DNA of 64,000 bases, from assembly GCF_029852145.1 (NCBI RefSeq), contig NC_079976.1, forward strand, positions 16,327,117 to 16,391,116, in the 5' to 3' direction. Of the stretch, positions 11,833 through 22,246 are shown piece by piece. Numbering within the stretch: the stretch's first letter is position 1; each line of letters starts with the position of its first letter. The notes below the pieces were generated by a model. The model was not told the DNA's origin. It did no database searches and worked only from the letters and a program-made list of their open reading frames with translations. Source of the stretch: Microplitis mediator. Taxonomy: Eukaryota > Arthropoda > Insecta > Hymenoptera > Braconidae. The position numbers were made by a program, and so were the translations under genes.

Positions 11833-13229
11833 ATGTTCGAACAAAAAAAAAATATTTATGGGGAACATTTAGGAGAAGTTTCATTTCTCACGAGTAGAGT
11901 AGCAACAAAAGAAAATTATATGAACGTTGATTTATTGCGAGCTGTAATAAAAGAACATATGAGAACTAAATTGAATTGTTACTGTCCATTGGCCTTTAAA
12001 TCAGAGTTCCGAGAAAACAGCATAAATGTAGTTGGATATGCACATTGCAAAGTCACAAGTCATGGTGCCAATTATAAATTTGAAGTTATCGAAAGAAATG
12101 GTCACTGCGTTTAACTTGATGTATTAAGTAACATGAAAATTAAATTTTCACATAAACCTCATGAAGATCCATTCACTCAGCTTAGAGGTTCTCGGCGAAA
12201 GCAGTTTTTCAAACTTTCGAAATATCGATCTAGTAGAGAGATATGTATCTCGACAATTGCCGTCAAAGTCATCAGGAATACAATGCGAAAGGCTATACTG
12301 ATAAGGAAGTGAAAATGGCCACCGTTGAAAAAATAGTCTCCGATGGCAAAGTAGCAAATCGGAAAAAACTTAAATCATAAGATCTTGGAGGTGTTGTGCA
12401 ACAATGGGTTGATGATGACAATCTTAAAGATAAATTTATTAGAGAATTTGAATTGCCATTATCAATAATATTAGGTAGTGAACATCAATTAGGAAATCTC
12501 TGGAGATTCCCAATGTGACGAGTTTATTACTGTGCATTAGTTTATAAAGCCACAAAATCTACAATTTCTTTATGTCAAATGATAACAAGTGAAAATGATG
12601 AGGATTCCATTTCCAACTTTTTTAGGTTACATGCTGAAATTATTAAAAATTATTTTGTTAACTGGCCTATTAAAGCAGTAGTCACCGATTGGAGTTGGCC
12701 GTCTATGTACAGTGTTTTAAGAGTTTATAATAATATGGATATCAATGAATGTTTACAAATTACATTTGATTATTATATAGATAAGACCAAAATACCTAGA
12801 AATATTACTCTCTTCTTAAGTTGCTGTGCGCATATAATGCACAGAGTAGCAAAAGAAGTAAAAGATATGAATCTCCTAAATAACAAAGCATTTTCGATGG
12901 AGTGTATGAGTAAGTTAATACTTTGTCGAAATAAAGACGAAATGGACGTTACATTTGAATTAATAGCGAACATATTGTTGACAAAGGATAAAAAATCAGC
13001 AAATCATTGTATCGTTTAACTTGGAAAATTATCAGGTAATAGAAACAATGATTTTAAAGGTTTTTTAAAAGAAACTGATACTTTTATTTCTGAAATCAAC
13101 GAGACTGATGGTATTCACCTTGAATTGTTATCAAAAACAATTAAATATCAACCACTTTATCAAAAATCACCATTTTTCATTTATTTCTCAAGTATTGTTA
13201 AAGAATTATTAATCAATTCGGTTGAATGA
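11833..13229 (+). pseudogene. DDE-type transposase, central part, decayed
   Basis: The first part (to 12114) has NCYCPLAFK and GYAHCKVT..YKFEV, like the zinc-binding region of transposases that carry OTU domains. After several frame changes, 12579-13019 gives FVNWPIKAVVTDWSWPSM followed by LFLSCCAHIMHRVAKEV. These resemble a DDE core with its Asp (TDWSW) and a Cys-His motif. In-frame stops occur (for example 13017-13019, with coding-like sequence after it). The frame runs to the solo LTR at 13235 and resumes beyond it. I cannot assign the superfamily securely. Confidence 0.55.
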
Positions 13230-13234
13230 GCAAG

Positions 13235-14827
13235 TGTTTACGGGAAAATGTTCCCTTTCTTTTTATTTTAATTTTATATTTAAAAATCTAAATTTACCTG
13301 TAAATTAAATTAAATTAGTAATTGGAATGTAATTAACTTATTATAATGATAGGTAGGATATGACAGGTATTGTTTAATAAAACTCGTGGTTTGGGTATAT
13401 CAAAATCGAAGAATATATTTTGACCCAAAAAATAGGGAAAGCGCTACGGCATAAAACCTTTTGAAGAAATACAATGAAAGATTGAGAATGTTAAGATAAT
13501 GAGAATGAGGGTAACTCGTTGAACAATTGATACAAAATGAAATATAGAGATGTGTGCGTATGCGTGTGTGTTAATGTGTACTGTGATGATAGAGAGTCCA
13601 CTGCGGGACAGTTAAATAGTACTTGGTACTAATGCGATGGTAAGAGTCCACTGCGGGACAGTTGAATAGTACTTGGTACTAATGCGAGCGAATGAGTGAA
13701 AGCTTTCAGTTGATAACGATTGCGTCGTTAAATATTTAGGTTCTGATATGCGTCGCGACGATGTTACCAATTGATCAGATCAGTGATATGAATTGAGATG
13801 TCAAAATTGTAATGGGATATTCCAAAGACAATATGACGACGTTAAATTATTATTATTATTATTATTATTTGCAACAGAGGCTATTATTTAACTGCAGTTA
13901 ATTAAATTCTCATCAATTGGATTGATGGATGTGGTTAGCACGCGGCTATGGTGCGAATGAAGTTATATATGATATTTATATGACAACGGCCAAATGCGTT
14001 GATGATTATTAAAGCGCGAATAAATCAATTTTTAGTTTTATTTATATTAAGATTATCACGCATGTATAATAATTATGAATGCTTAATTATTGCAAGGTAA
14101 TTAAGATGTAAACGAATAGATCGATGACCTGACGGAATTTAATGTAAGACAATAATTATTAAATATTCAATATTATTTGAATCGATTATTATTTAATATT
14201 AATACGAATATTAAGATTAAATATCGAATTCAATCTTATTGAATAATTAATAGCAACACAACTAAATATTCGATGTTTGATGGGTGAGACCCACGCGCAA
14301 CAAGTCCCGGCTTGTTTTTACTACGACGTAATAAAACACCCGGTCTTTATTCAATTCCCGAAAGATTAGTGAAACTCAACGAAATAATTAGCAAAACTTA
14401 TTAAACCGTATTAATTAATACTTATCTTGGCACGATGGCACGAATTCGTAATTGATAATCAATTAATTAACAATTATTGTTAATTTTAATATTGGCTTGG
14501 CAATGTAGCGAAAAGAACGTTCACAGCAAATGTGTACAGTATGAAGACTTGTGGTCAACTGATGAAAAGACGCGGTAACGCCGGGTCGTCGTTTCGACGG
14601 AACGGAAAAATTCAGACACCCAAACGACAGAGATATACTGAAGGCGTGAGTGCAACGAAGATGCACTGAGAAACCGACGCTATGTTTAGCGCGCGCGTTC
14701 GCGATGCGACCCGAGTTGGCGACGAGATGAATTTTAGAACCGCTAGATAGAGGCCGGTTCAAATGTTTTAAATTTTAAATATTATTATGCTGACAATTGT
14801 TTCCGGACTTCCGTTTTCGACGGAACA
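13235..14827. mobile_element. Solo LTR inside the transposase gene
   Basis: The element begins TGTTTACGGG and ends CGACGGAACA, with the 5-bp duplication GCAAG at 13230-13234 and 14828-14832. It is 1,593 bp. Counting it out with one duplication keeps the transposase frame in phase on both sides, which supports the boundaries. Inside are a 48-bp direct duplication around 'agagtccactgcgggacagtt' (13590-13690) and an ATT microsatellite (about 13845-13870). There is no coding capacity. Orientation is not certain. Confidence 0.8.
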
Positions 14828-14832
14828 GCAAG

Positions 14833-15190
14833 TAATATTCAAAATGTTACAAATCGTTATAATAGCAAAGAAATTTCAGATTATTTGTTACAATTTTTTA
14901 CGCCATATGCTTCTTTATGAAGTGGTATATTATTAAATTTAGTTAACGAAAGCATTTCAAGAGTATCAAATGCCTATTCAGATTCACATAACAAGTCATG
15001 TAAGCATAGAATCTTGAATAATGAAGAAAATAATACAATCGGTGATACAATTAGAGCCTCAATAGATGACATTGATTGTTTACTTGCAGAAGAATATTTA
15101 TTTAAATTAAGAACCGATGATACCATAGAGATTAACAAATATCCACCTGTTGTAGAACCTGCTGCTAATCATAAAGCAAAAGATCTGTAG
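14833..15190 (+). pseudogene. Transposase C-terminal remnant
   Basis: This continues the frame interrupted by the solo LTR. It reads EISDYLLQFFTPYASL, a TGA stop, then SGILLNLVNESISR, and stays open to the TAG at about 15188. The C-terminus is acidic and ends with CLLAEEYLFKLRT. It closes the OTU-transposase pseudogene that starts at 10340. Confidence 0.5.
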
Positions 15191-15220
15191 GGAAGAACCC
15201 AAAAAGACATCAAAGCAGTG

Positions 15221-15430
15221 AGTAGTTGAGCTGGGGGAGTTCCCCCCCTCCGATAAAACAGATTGTGGGTTCTAGTCCGTGCTAAGTTACCGACGGAGGG
15301 TAACCTGCCTGCAGTCGGTGTACTGGCGGTCGGTATGGATATTGGCAGTCGATATGGATATTGGCAGTCGATAATTTCTGTTTTATCGTCTGTATGGATA
15401 TTGGCAGTCGATCAGCTTGTTTTAACAGTC
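15221..15430 (+). repeat. SINE-like tRNA-derived sequence and short tandem repeat
   Basis: An A-box-like TAGTTGAGCTGG (15223) and a B-box GGGTTCTAGTCC (about 15267) are spaced as in tRNA-derived SINEs. After it, 'gatattggcagtcg' recurs three times (15339-15412), spaced about 22 bp and then about 50 bp. This supports a mobile, pol III-derived origin but not an intact element. Confidence 0.4.
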
Positions 15431-15602
15431 GGTAAGACCTCTCTTACCGGCTGTTATTTGCTTTTGAGCTAATTTTAAAGGGACTTTTTGAGCTAATGGT
15501 CACCATTTTGAGCTCATATCGATTTTCCCAGTCGAATTAAGCTCTTTTTTGGACTAGATGTCGCATACAGTCTTTTTTGAGTGGGAAATTTTGAAACAAA
15601 AG

Positions 15603-15670
15603 AGACTTCGTGATGGCGCTCAAGGCTAATGATTTCCAGTCTATCAGCCTTGAGCGTCATCACGAAGTCT
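15603..15670. repeat. Strong hairpin (25-bp inverted repeat)
   Basis: The arms 15603-15627 and 15646-15670 are complementary at 24 of 25 positions around an 18-nt loop. The left arm starts AGACTTCGTGATGGCGCTCA. It could be a small palindromic mobile element or part of a terminal structure. Confidence 0.75.
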
Positions 15671-15689
15671 ATTTACATCTCCAACCGAT

Positions 15690-15973
15690 GTTTTATATAT
15701 TGAAACTGGGGTATGTAAGGGTACATGCGAGAAGCATGCGAAGAGTACACCATCTAGTGGTTTAGTTCCCCCACCCTTTTTTCTAAAGATCGCGTCATCT
15801 AACAGGTCTGGACTTGTTTTCCTTTGTTTGTGACGTCATTCGACAAGTCTGAACTTGTTTTAAAGTTTGAGTGGGGGATACAGGTCTGTGCGCTGAGCTC
15901 AAGAGCTCGCATCCAGTCAGTCTACGTTGAGAAGAGTTAAAGTGAACATATCGCTCCCCGTTATTTAATATTT
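15690..15973. promoter_or_regulatory. Putative regulatory region with CRE-like site
   Basis: A palindromic TGACGTCA (15831-15838) and a related GCGTCATC (15792) lie upstream of the small ORF at 15974. The tract ACTTGTTTTCCTTTGTTTG just before the CRE has inverted counterparts in the 92-bp repeats at 33730-34020, where another TGACGTCA occurs. A 'gtgggggata' phrase is also shared by both regions. Function is inferred only from motifs. Confidence 0.4.
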
Positions 15974-16192
15974 ATGGCTGAATTAAGTGAAAGTGAAAAG
16001 ATTTTTCTTCGCTATAATTACCCGTTTGCTGAAAGTTTTGAAGATCTTATTGAAGAGTTTTTTGGTGACGTGCCTCCCGAGTCTATCGGTAAATTTATTG
16101 ACGATGTAATCGCTTCCGCGAAAAATACAGACATTATTCACAGTGTTGGATTAGAACCATCATGTGTAAGCTGTCACGATATGAGGATTTGA
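15974..16192 (+). CDS. Small acidic protein of unknown function
   Basis: A 72-codon frame starts with MAELSESEKIFLRYNYPF and is rich in Glu/Asp/Phe. After the stop, another frame continues with coding-like sequence (DPEDYLKLLKSWRNW, about 16196-16240), so a frameshift or intron is possible. A GTATGT donor-like site (about 16283) and a TTTTTTCCAG acceptor-like site (about 16363) follow. It sits between the regulatory region and the family B gene, in the same orientation. I do not recognise a family. Confidence 0.4.
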   Translation: MAELSESEKIFLRYNYPFAESFEDLIEEFFGDVPPESIGKFIDDVIASAKNTDIIHSVGLEPSCVSCHDMRI

Positions 16193-16623
16193 TCCAGAAG
16201 ATTACTTAAAACTACTGAAAAGTTGGCGAAACTGGAAAAGCGTGCAACAAATAAATCAATAACGATGAGTCTTTCGTCGAGGTATGTAGGAATTATTATT
16301 TCGAATAACCTGCTTTATAGTCCTTAAATTATATTAACTAATTAATAAAATGTCTTTTTTCCAGACCGCATGTGTGTACGGATGTATGCATGCATGATGC
16401 GCAGATAGACTTCGAGGATGTAATGGCTGACGACAACGTTAATGACTTTGATCGTAACGAAGAATAAGAAAAATTCAATAAATTGGCTGAATAAAAAAAA
16501 GAAATTGATTTACAAGTGAAGCATTGGAAGAGATTATTGTTAAGCTTCAACGATCATCACGAATACGAACAGGCTGGCCATAAAACTACGTTCATGCTGA
16601 CCAAGTTATTGTTTCACGCTAAC

Positions 16624-16625
<2 letters not shown>

Positions 16626-16654
<29 letters not shown>
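16626..16654. repeat. CAT trinucleotide repeat
   Basis: About nine CAT units run directly into the start codon of the family B gene at 16655. Confidence 0.9.
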
Positions 16655-16656
<2 letters not shown>

Positions 16657-17141
16657 GGAACTAATCATTGATTTCGTGGGTTTTGAGATGCCTGATGGCA
16701 AATTTGTAATAAAAGAACTGTGCGCTACTGATATTTGTGATGAAGTTTGTACATATGGACTTGCACGATGTGAACATTGGTTGTTTGAACCACCGTTGGA
16801 TCAAGTCGAGGTTGCTGTAATGCAGAAAAGTATTGATCACTGTGGGCATCAACATTCAATATCATGGATAGCTGGTTTGCTACTATATGAATTATTGAAG
16901 AGATGGCTTGAAGATCTAATTGACACCGCCGTACCGATTATAGATTTGGAAGAAATGAGATTTTTCTCGTTTTATGTCAAGAATGATTTCTTGAAATATC
17001 AATGTCCATATTATGCCTATCACTTGAAGAAACTGGATACTTCATGTGCATTTCAAAATGTCCAAGAGTTCAATGGATAGTTCTGACATTTTTATGGATT
17101 TCAACCAACCTATGAAAAATCGGTTCAGATCTTCAATCAAT
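16655..17141 (+). pseudogene. Family B protein, N-terminal part (copy 2), split by an LTR
   Basis: The frame starts with MELIIDFVGFEMPDGKFVIK, parallel to MEIIIDVQGLKGSHNQFIVN of the copy at 34151. It continues with LFEPPLDQV, HCGHQHSISW and IIDLEEM, then a C...H...C pattern and CAFQNV (to 17080). Against the other copies it lacks a segment between the GISW-like and DLEE-like blocks, probably an internal deletion. A stop at 17078-17080 is followed by a frame change. A solo LTR starts at 17142, and the C-terminus lies beyond it. Function unknown. Confidence 0.5.
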
Positions 17142-19041
17142 TGTGATAGTGGGATGGTGTGCAGCCGAGCTAACCAGTATTGAGGGCACCTGTGATTTTT
17201 TTTATGTGATAAATTGGGCTTATCCTAAGTTTTTTTTATTTATTATTACTATGACTACTTAACGTCTAAATATTATTACGTGTTTTTGACTAATACTATC
17301 ACTATTATTATTGTTATTACTATAATTACTTAAAACTAGTATTATTACTATTACTACACTTAAAACTAGTACTAACTTCTAATACTATGTGCTATTTTGC
17401 TTATTACTATTCTTATAACTATTGACTTAAATACTATTTCTTATTATTATGACTATTATTTCTTATATTATTATTTATGCTTTACTTATTGCTATTCTAA
17501 TTTGTTACTTACTACTTATATTATTTTATTACTATTGGGATCTACTTTTTTATTATAAACACATTTATTTCCTACTACAACGACGTATTATTATTTATTT
17601 ATATCAATATGGCTGTGTTTATTTACTTCTAAGTTTAAGATGAATGAATTTAGCAAAATATATAATTATATGAGTGTACCGTATGAATATGTGAATGCGC
17701 GCCCGAGCGAGAATTATTGTAAGTCCCGAGCAGGTAAAGTCAAAGGAAAAAAAAATAAAAACGCCGATAAAGATTTCAAATGAATCTTTTAAAAGATTCA
17801 AGAGATCGAAAAGAAATATAAAATAAGGCGAAATACGAGAAATTACAGCTGAAATTGAAATTAACTCTAATATTTCAATCGTTCATTCCTTCATTTTCTA
17901 TCCATTCGCTCGGTTCACCGTCGCTCGCACGGCTGAGTTCCCGGTATTTAGTATTTACTTAAAGTCTTAAACGAATTTTTCTTCTTTAAAATCAGTTTTA
18001 CATTTGATAAAATTAGTTTTTCTCAATTTCCTTTGACTTTATCACTCTGGGCTTAGAAAAAATTTTACAAACAGTATACTTTCGCTGACGACAATAGAGG
18101 GCGATGGAATTTATTCCCGTCCATATCTACAGCAGACAGATATGATAATAAAACCACGCATATAAGCCCGTAGAGGCACCTTAGTCTCCAGAGAGGTTGT
18201 CTAGGAAGGTCATTCCCAGTCAACCATAAGGAAGTCACTTACCAGGAGTCCGACCGGGCCAAATAAGCGAAATCTATTCTCTCCGGGAGGTTTATGGGAC
18301 CCTACTCCAAGACCTACTGCCAAGGGGTGTTAGGTAATACTATCTGCGTAGGTGGAGGTTTGCTGGAGACCATCCACTTACCCTCTGGGAAGGAAGCTCG
18401 TATAGGGCCGACGGAGTAGTCGATCAGACTCCCCTGAAGCACCCGGGAGGGGGTAGAACCGCGTTGTAGACCGCGTAATTTTGAGTATGTGTGTGTTTGT
18501 ATGATACTTGACCGCGTAAACCGTGATAAATTGTTGAAATAATAATAACCGAGATGATACATTGTAAAAAACCGGGTTTAATTGTTGATGTTAATTATTG
18601 TAAGAGGTAGTAGAACAGGGCTTGAAGCCATTGTAAATTATTTAAAATAAATCCTAGTTTATTTTTTTTGTTTAAATCTGTGTTTTCTTCCTTGTGGAAA
18701 AGATTTCTTTTTCTTGTTTGAATAAAGATTTTGTTGATTGATTAAATAAAAAAACTGTCTGTATTGAAAAGACCCCTTTTCAACCCTGGACTCCGGCAAG
18801 CTAAACCGAGCAAAAAGGGGTAGTTTATAATTTGTACCTTAAATATTAATTAATTAATTTTCTTGTGTATTAAAATTAGTCATTCTTTTAAATCACTAAT
18901 TTCTTCAACACAAATTCTGGTTCGTCTAACTTCCGAGTTTCTGGTGACATATAAAATTGATTTGACGTTTCTTCGATATTAATCATCTCATTAAGTACTC
19001 CTCGTATAATTTATTTTTAAAACCCAATTTCACCCGTTACA
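17142..19041. mobile_element. Solo LTR inside family B copy 2
   Basis: The 1,900-bp element starts TGTGATAGTGGG and ends CACCCGTTACA, a TG...CA pair. CAAT duplications sit at 17138-17141 and 19042-19045. There is no coding capacity. It contains an AATAAA (about 18743) and an AT-rich left half (17230-17640). Family B coding sequence flanks it on both sides. Confidence 0.8.
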
Positions 19042-19045
19042 CAAT

Positions 19046-19290
19046 TGCGGAATTTACTTTGTATGGATGATCGAGATATCGCATGTCTTGATGATACATT
19101 CATCCTAGAAAATCCAATCCAGCAAATCGACTTCGCTTGGCACAAACTACCCGAACGACTACAAAATAATGAAAAATTGATTGGCTATCGGAGGTGACGG
19201 AATCATTCTCTGTTCTATGATGATATTCCTGATTGTCTTGCATATCGATTCAGAAAAGATTGCTCTAACTGTATTTTTTTAGGTTAAGAT
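19046..19290 (+). pseudogene. Family B protein, C-terminal part (copy 2)
   Basis: The frame MDDRDIACLDDTFILE then IDFAWHKLPERL and YRR parallels the C-terminus of copy 1 (441-857). After one stop it continues RNHSLFYDDIPDC and RKDCSNCIF, suggesting a Cys-rich tail. It is the 3' end of the gene broken by the LTR at 17142-19041, and it converges on the Polinton virion cluster. Confidence 0.5.
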
Positions 19291-19565
19291 AAAAGACTAT
19301 AGTTTATGTAAGACTAAAATGTGTATTTTTAGGTTAAGAAAAAATACTTGAGTTGATTACGTAAGACCAAAATGTATATTTTAGGTTAAGAAAAATATCT
19401 ATAGTTTATTATAGTATGTATTTGAGGTTATGTTACACTAAAATGTAGATTTGTTAGGTTCAGAAAAAAATACTATAGTTTATTATGTATTCGAGATTAT
19501 ATCAAATAAAAAAATATTTAAGGTTATTTAAGACTCAAATATATATTTTAGATTAGAAGTAATAA
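19270..19565. repeat. Diverged AT-rich tandem repeat, about 60-65 bp
   Basis: The phrase 'ttaggttaagaaaaa..tat..agtttatta' recurs four to five times with 'gacta/caaaatgt(g/a)tatttt' between. It separates family B copy 2 from the Polinton. Confidence 0.6.
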
Positions 19566-19593
19566 AAACAATATATATCAATATAAAAAAAGT

Positions 19594-19788
19594 TTATTCA
19601 TTTATAAAAGTAAGTTTTTTAATTAATACAGGTTCAATAATTATATTTAATTTATGAATTCTTTGTTTAAATCGTTCTCGATCTCTTGCTGCTTGTTCCC
19701 ATTTGCTTCTTCTTGCTTGTTCGGGTGCAAATCTCCATACATACAAGTAATGTATGGTTGGCGTTGGATTAAATAGTACAGTCTTCAT
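19594..19788 (-). CDS. Small Polinton protein downstream of hexon
   Basis: The 64-codon frame begins MKTVLFNPTPTIHYLYVWRF and has a basic, probably helical middle (RRSKWEQAARDRERF). Its ATG overlaps the hexon stop as ATGA (19785-19788). I believe similar small proteins follow the capsid gene in other insect Polintons, but that is from memory and the function is unknown. It is intact and is the last gene of the minus-strand virion cluster. Confidence 0.6.
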   Translation of the reverse strand: MKTVLFNPTPTIHYLYVWRFAPEQARRSKWEQAARDRERFKQRIHKLNIIIEPVLIKKLTFINE

Positions 19789-20762
19789 ATTAGTTTTCGT
19801 ACGATGCTGCTTATGGGATTATACTCGACGATGCGATCATGTATAATGAGGCAATAAACTGATGTCTGCGCAGGAAATTGATTTGCAAATTCAAATTCCA
19901 GGCGAATGTCTACGGGTCCAGATTTGATTGATTCGTTTTGTTTCGAGCAATCGATAACATACAGTGGCGCTTGTTCCAAAAATTTCTTCTTTGTCAGCAG
20001 TGGTTCAGGTTCTCTATTGAAGTAGGAAATTTGGATATTTATATACATGTCATACAACAGAGCATATTGATTATTTGCAATGTTGAGATTCAAATTCCCA
20101 TACGGATAGCTCTGAGAGTTCAAAAATAATTTTATGTCCCTGATGTTGCAGTGATCAAATTCACTGGAATTTTTAGTTGCATCATTCTTTCTTGCTGTTT
20201 GAAATCCAAGTATTACAAAACGTGGTTTCTCGAGCTACGTAGAAGTTTTGACAGCCTGATTGATGACAACTTCATGGTAATCTTCAGCAAATCCAAGCAA
20301 AAAACTCAATAGTATAGATACATCAAAGTAGCCATTATCATTGTGTAATTTGTTGACAGCTTCATCCATAATCCAGCCCAAATTTCCTAGTGTATTTTGA
20401 TAGGCAGGACTGAGTGATATGTATCCTTTCATGAGACTTGTGATACCAACATTTTTGGTACGATCAATCTCAACACCATTGAGTTCGTAGCGTATTTCTT
20501 CAAACATATGACGAACTGTCATGTTGACCATGTGAGTAGTTGCACTTACAGATGTACCATCAGACTTGGTGACTTTCCCGTATACATGTAATGTACTTTT
20601 ACTCGGAAATTGACACAAATCTTGATGTTGAACTGCAATTTTTATTTTATCGCTGTTGTTGAATGTTGATGAAGCATAAGGGAGATGGGCATGCGCTTCA
20701 TAGTGTGAAATTGACTCATCAAAAATTATTTGTCGTTGAATATTTAAGATTTCCGCCGCCAT
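19785..20762 (-). pseudogene. Polinton/adintovirus major capsid protein (hexon), broken
   Basis: The start chosen is the ATG at 20762 (MAAEILNIQRQ, context ACCATGG). The N-terminal part to about residue 170 has FEEIRYELNGVEIDRTKN and LLGFAEDYHEVVIN, resembling the first jelly roll of Polinton hexons. Next comes VKTST, an in-frame TAG (20235-20237), and then KPRFVILGFQTARK and YALLYDMYINIQ. The C-terminus has APLYVIDCSKQNESIKSGPVDI and HDRIVEYNP. It is about 320 codons, against my recollection of over 400 for the family. An in-frame deletion near residue 170 is therefore likely. It would form the icosahedral shell. Start and stop are tightly linked to its neighbours. Confidence 0.75.
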
Positions 20763-20796
20763 GGTCGTGTACACGTCAAACAACAAAAATAAATTT

Positions 20797-20958
20797 TTAT
20801 TTTCTTAATTTTCCACGTAATTTTAGTCCTAGGCTCTGTAGAAACTGAGCTTTCTGATGTGTTAACACCTTGTGAGGTACTTGGCGACTGATCTTGCTTG
20901 ACCATGCTGCTATCTTTTTATAGCTAGCACCACGTTTTGTTTCATACACGATACCCAT
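20797..20958 (-). CDS. Small basic Polinton protein (53 aa), coupled to penton
   Basis: This short frame starts MGIVYETKRGASYKKIAAW and is basic (R/K-rich), with KAQFLQSLGLKLRGK at the end. Its ATG shares one base with the penton stop (TAATG, 20956-20960), and its own stop is 34 nt before the hexon ATG. It is uninterrupted although its neighbours are broken. Similar short basic proteins occur beside hexon in other insect Polintons as I recall, but no function is established to my knowledge. The tight packing supports a real gene. Confidence 0.6.
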   Translation of the reverse strand: MGIVYETKRGASYKKIAAWSSKISRQVPHKVLTHQKAQFLQSLGLKLRGKLRK

Positions 20959-21851
20959 TATTTTATAAACTTTATAAGTAGTCTTATCGTTAACGTCTCA
21001 CCTCTAAAATTAGCCAGTTTTCCGTCTTGATCTACAATTCTCAGTCTGAGATTATGTATTGCTTGTATGGCGATCGGTAGATAAATGTTGTGTGATGGCA
21101 ATTCAACAATTTTATATCCAGGTGGTACACTTGGGAAAAATTCATGAATAGTGTGAACTTTGTGTTCATTTATGTAAGCACCTGATGTGATGTTGCACTC
21201 AACTCTCAGAGCATTGAGTTTTAATATCTTTACTGGTAAATCTGATGAGTGAGTTTTATGTGGTGCAAGCTTCCAATTTGAGAATCCCAATAGCTGACCA
21301 ATAGAATCTTGGGGTGTAAAATTTACAAATTGATCACATTTAATTTCACTTCTCAATTCATTGTTATTGGCTCTGATGCTGACGCTTCGTTATTTCTTTT
21401 GAATGTATTTTTCAATGTCAGTGATTTCGTAACTTCCTGTTGGTATTGTCAAGACTTTCTCTTCGACAGTTTCATATTTTTCAGCTTCTATATCATTTTC
21501 ATTCACTGAGTCATTTATATTATTATTTTCCGACACAGAGATATTGTCATCAAACTTTGTAATTATTGCCGCATTTCTTTTAGCCCTTTTTTTCTTGACT
21601 ATTTCCTTTTTCTCATTAATGCTATTATTATCATCATCATTAATTTTATCCACAGGATAAGAGACATAGAATTTATTAGCACGAACATCAATATTGGGTA
21701 TTGAATTAAATGTTAATAACTCTACAAGTCCCAGGACATAATTTTTAGTTGGTGATAATTCAATTGGAGGAAAATAGTTGGCCTCCAACGTGGATCTCGA
21801 TCCTGTTAACGTTAATGTGAATGACTCAGTCATGACTGATGTGCTGTACAC
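20958..21851 (-). pseudogene. Polinton minor capsid (penton) protein, one nonsense codon
   Basis: The N-terminal section (from 21851) has FTLTLTGSRSTLEANYFPPI and TFNSIPNIDVRANKFYV. A low-complexity Asn/Asp/Lys insert follows, then IPTGSYEITDIEKYI. After an in-frame TAA (21390-21392) the same frame continues. The C-terminal part has TIHEFFPSVPPGYKIVELP, LRLRIVDQDGKLANFRGE and IRLLIKFIK. These match the single-jelly-roll penton of Polintons/adintoviruses, which sits at capsid vertices. There is no frameshift: 154 codons to the stop, then 144. A 14-nt gap separates it from the protease. Confidence 0.75.
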
Positions 21852-21865
21852 AAAGTCACATCAAT

Positions 21866-22246
21866 TTATAGTTGCCCGGTGAGAAATTTAAGACAAAAAT
21901 GTCCACATATAATTGTATTAAAATTCTGATATCTTTTGTGATTATATTTTACGCTACCAACATCGAGATGCTGTATAAGATCTTGCGGTGGTTGTAAATT
22001 GCCAAAACTATCAAAGTAAATAACTTTATCACTATTTTTCTTGTATGCTACCCAATGAGTACCAGGTCCATGTTTGTCATCAAGATTAATAATAGCTGAT
22101 TCGTTTTTTCTCGGTCGAGTTTCAGGTAAATCGTTTCTCATAAAAACACCACAAAAGTTTGGAATTTTTAGAGCTTTAGCGTACTTCAGTAAGTCGTTGT
22201 TTGTGAGTGCCTGATGTGGTAGCTCTACTTGTTTTTTGACTTGCAT
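21866..22246 (-). CDS. Adenovirus-type maturation cysteine protease
   Basis: This complete 126-codon frame has the catalytic pattern of the adenain/Ulp1-like family: His in GPGTHWVAY (about residue 64), an acidic partner in YFDSFGN (about 78), and the nucleophile Cys in ICGHFCLKF (about 114). Such proteases process capsid and core precursors in Polintons and adenoviruses. The ATG lies inside the 3' end of the preceding core-protein frame (22-nt overlap). It is one of the few intact Polinton genes here. Confidence 0.8.
   Translation of the reverse strand: MQVKKQVELPHQALTNNDLLKYAKALKIPNFCGVFMRNDLPETRPRKNESAIINLDDKHGPGTHWVAYKKNSDKVIYFDSFGNLQPPQDLIQHLDVGSVKYNHKRYQNFNTIICGHFCLKFLTGQL

Noticed and set aside
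14463..14762. Antisense 99-codon frame
   Set aside because: It lies inside the solo LTR at 13235-14827, with no domain or supporting context.
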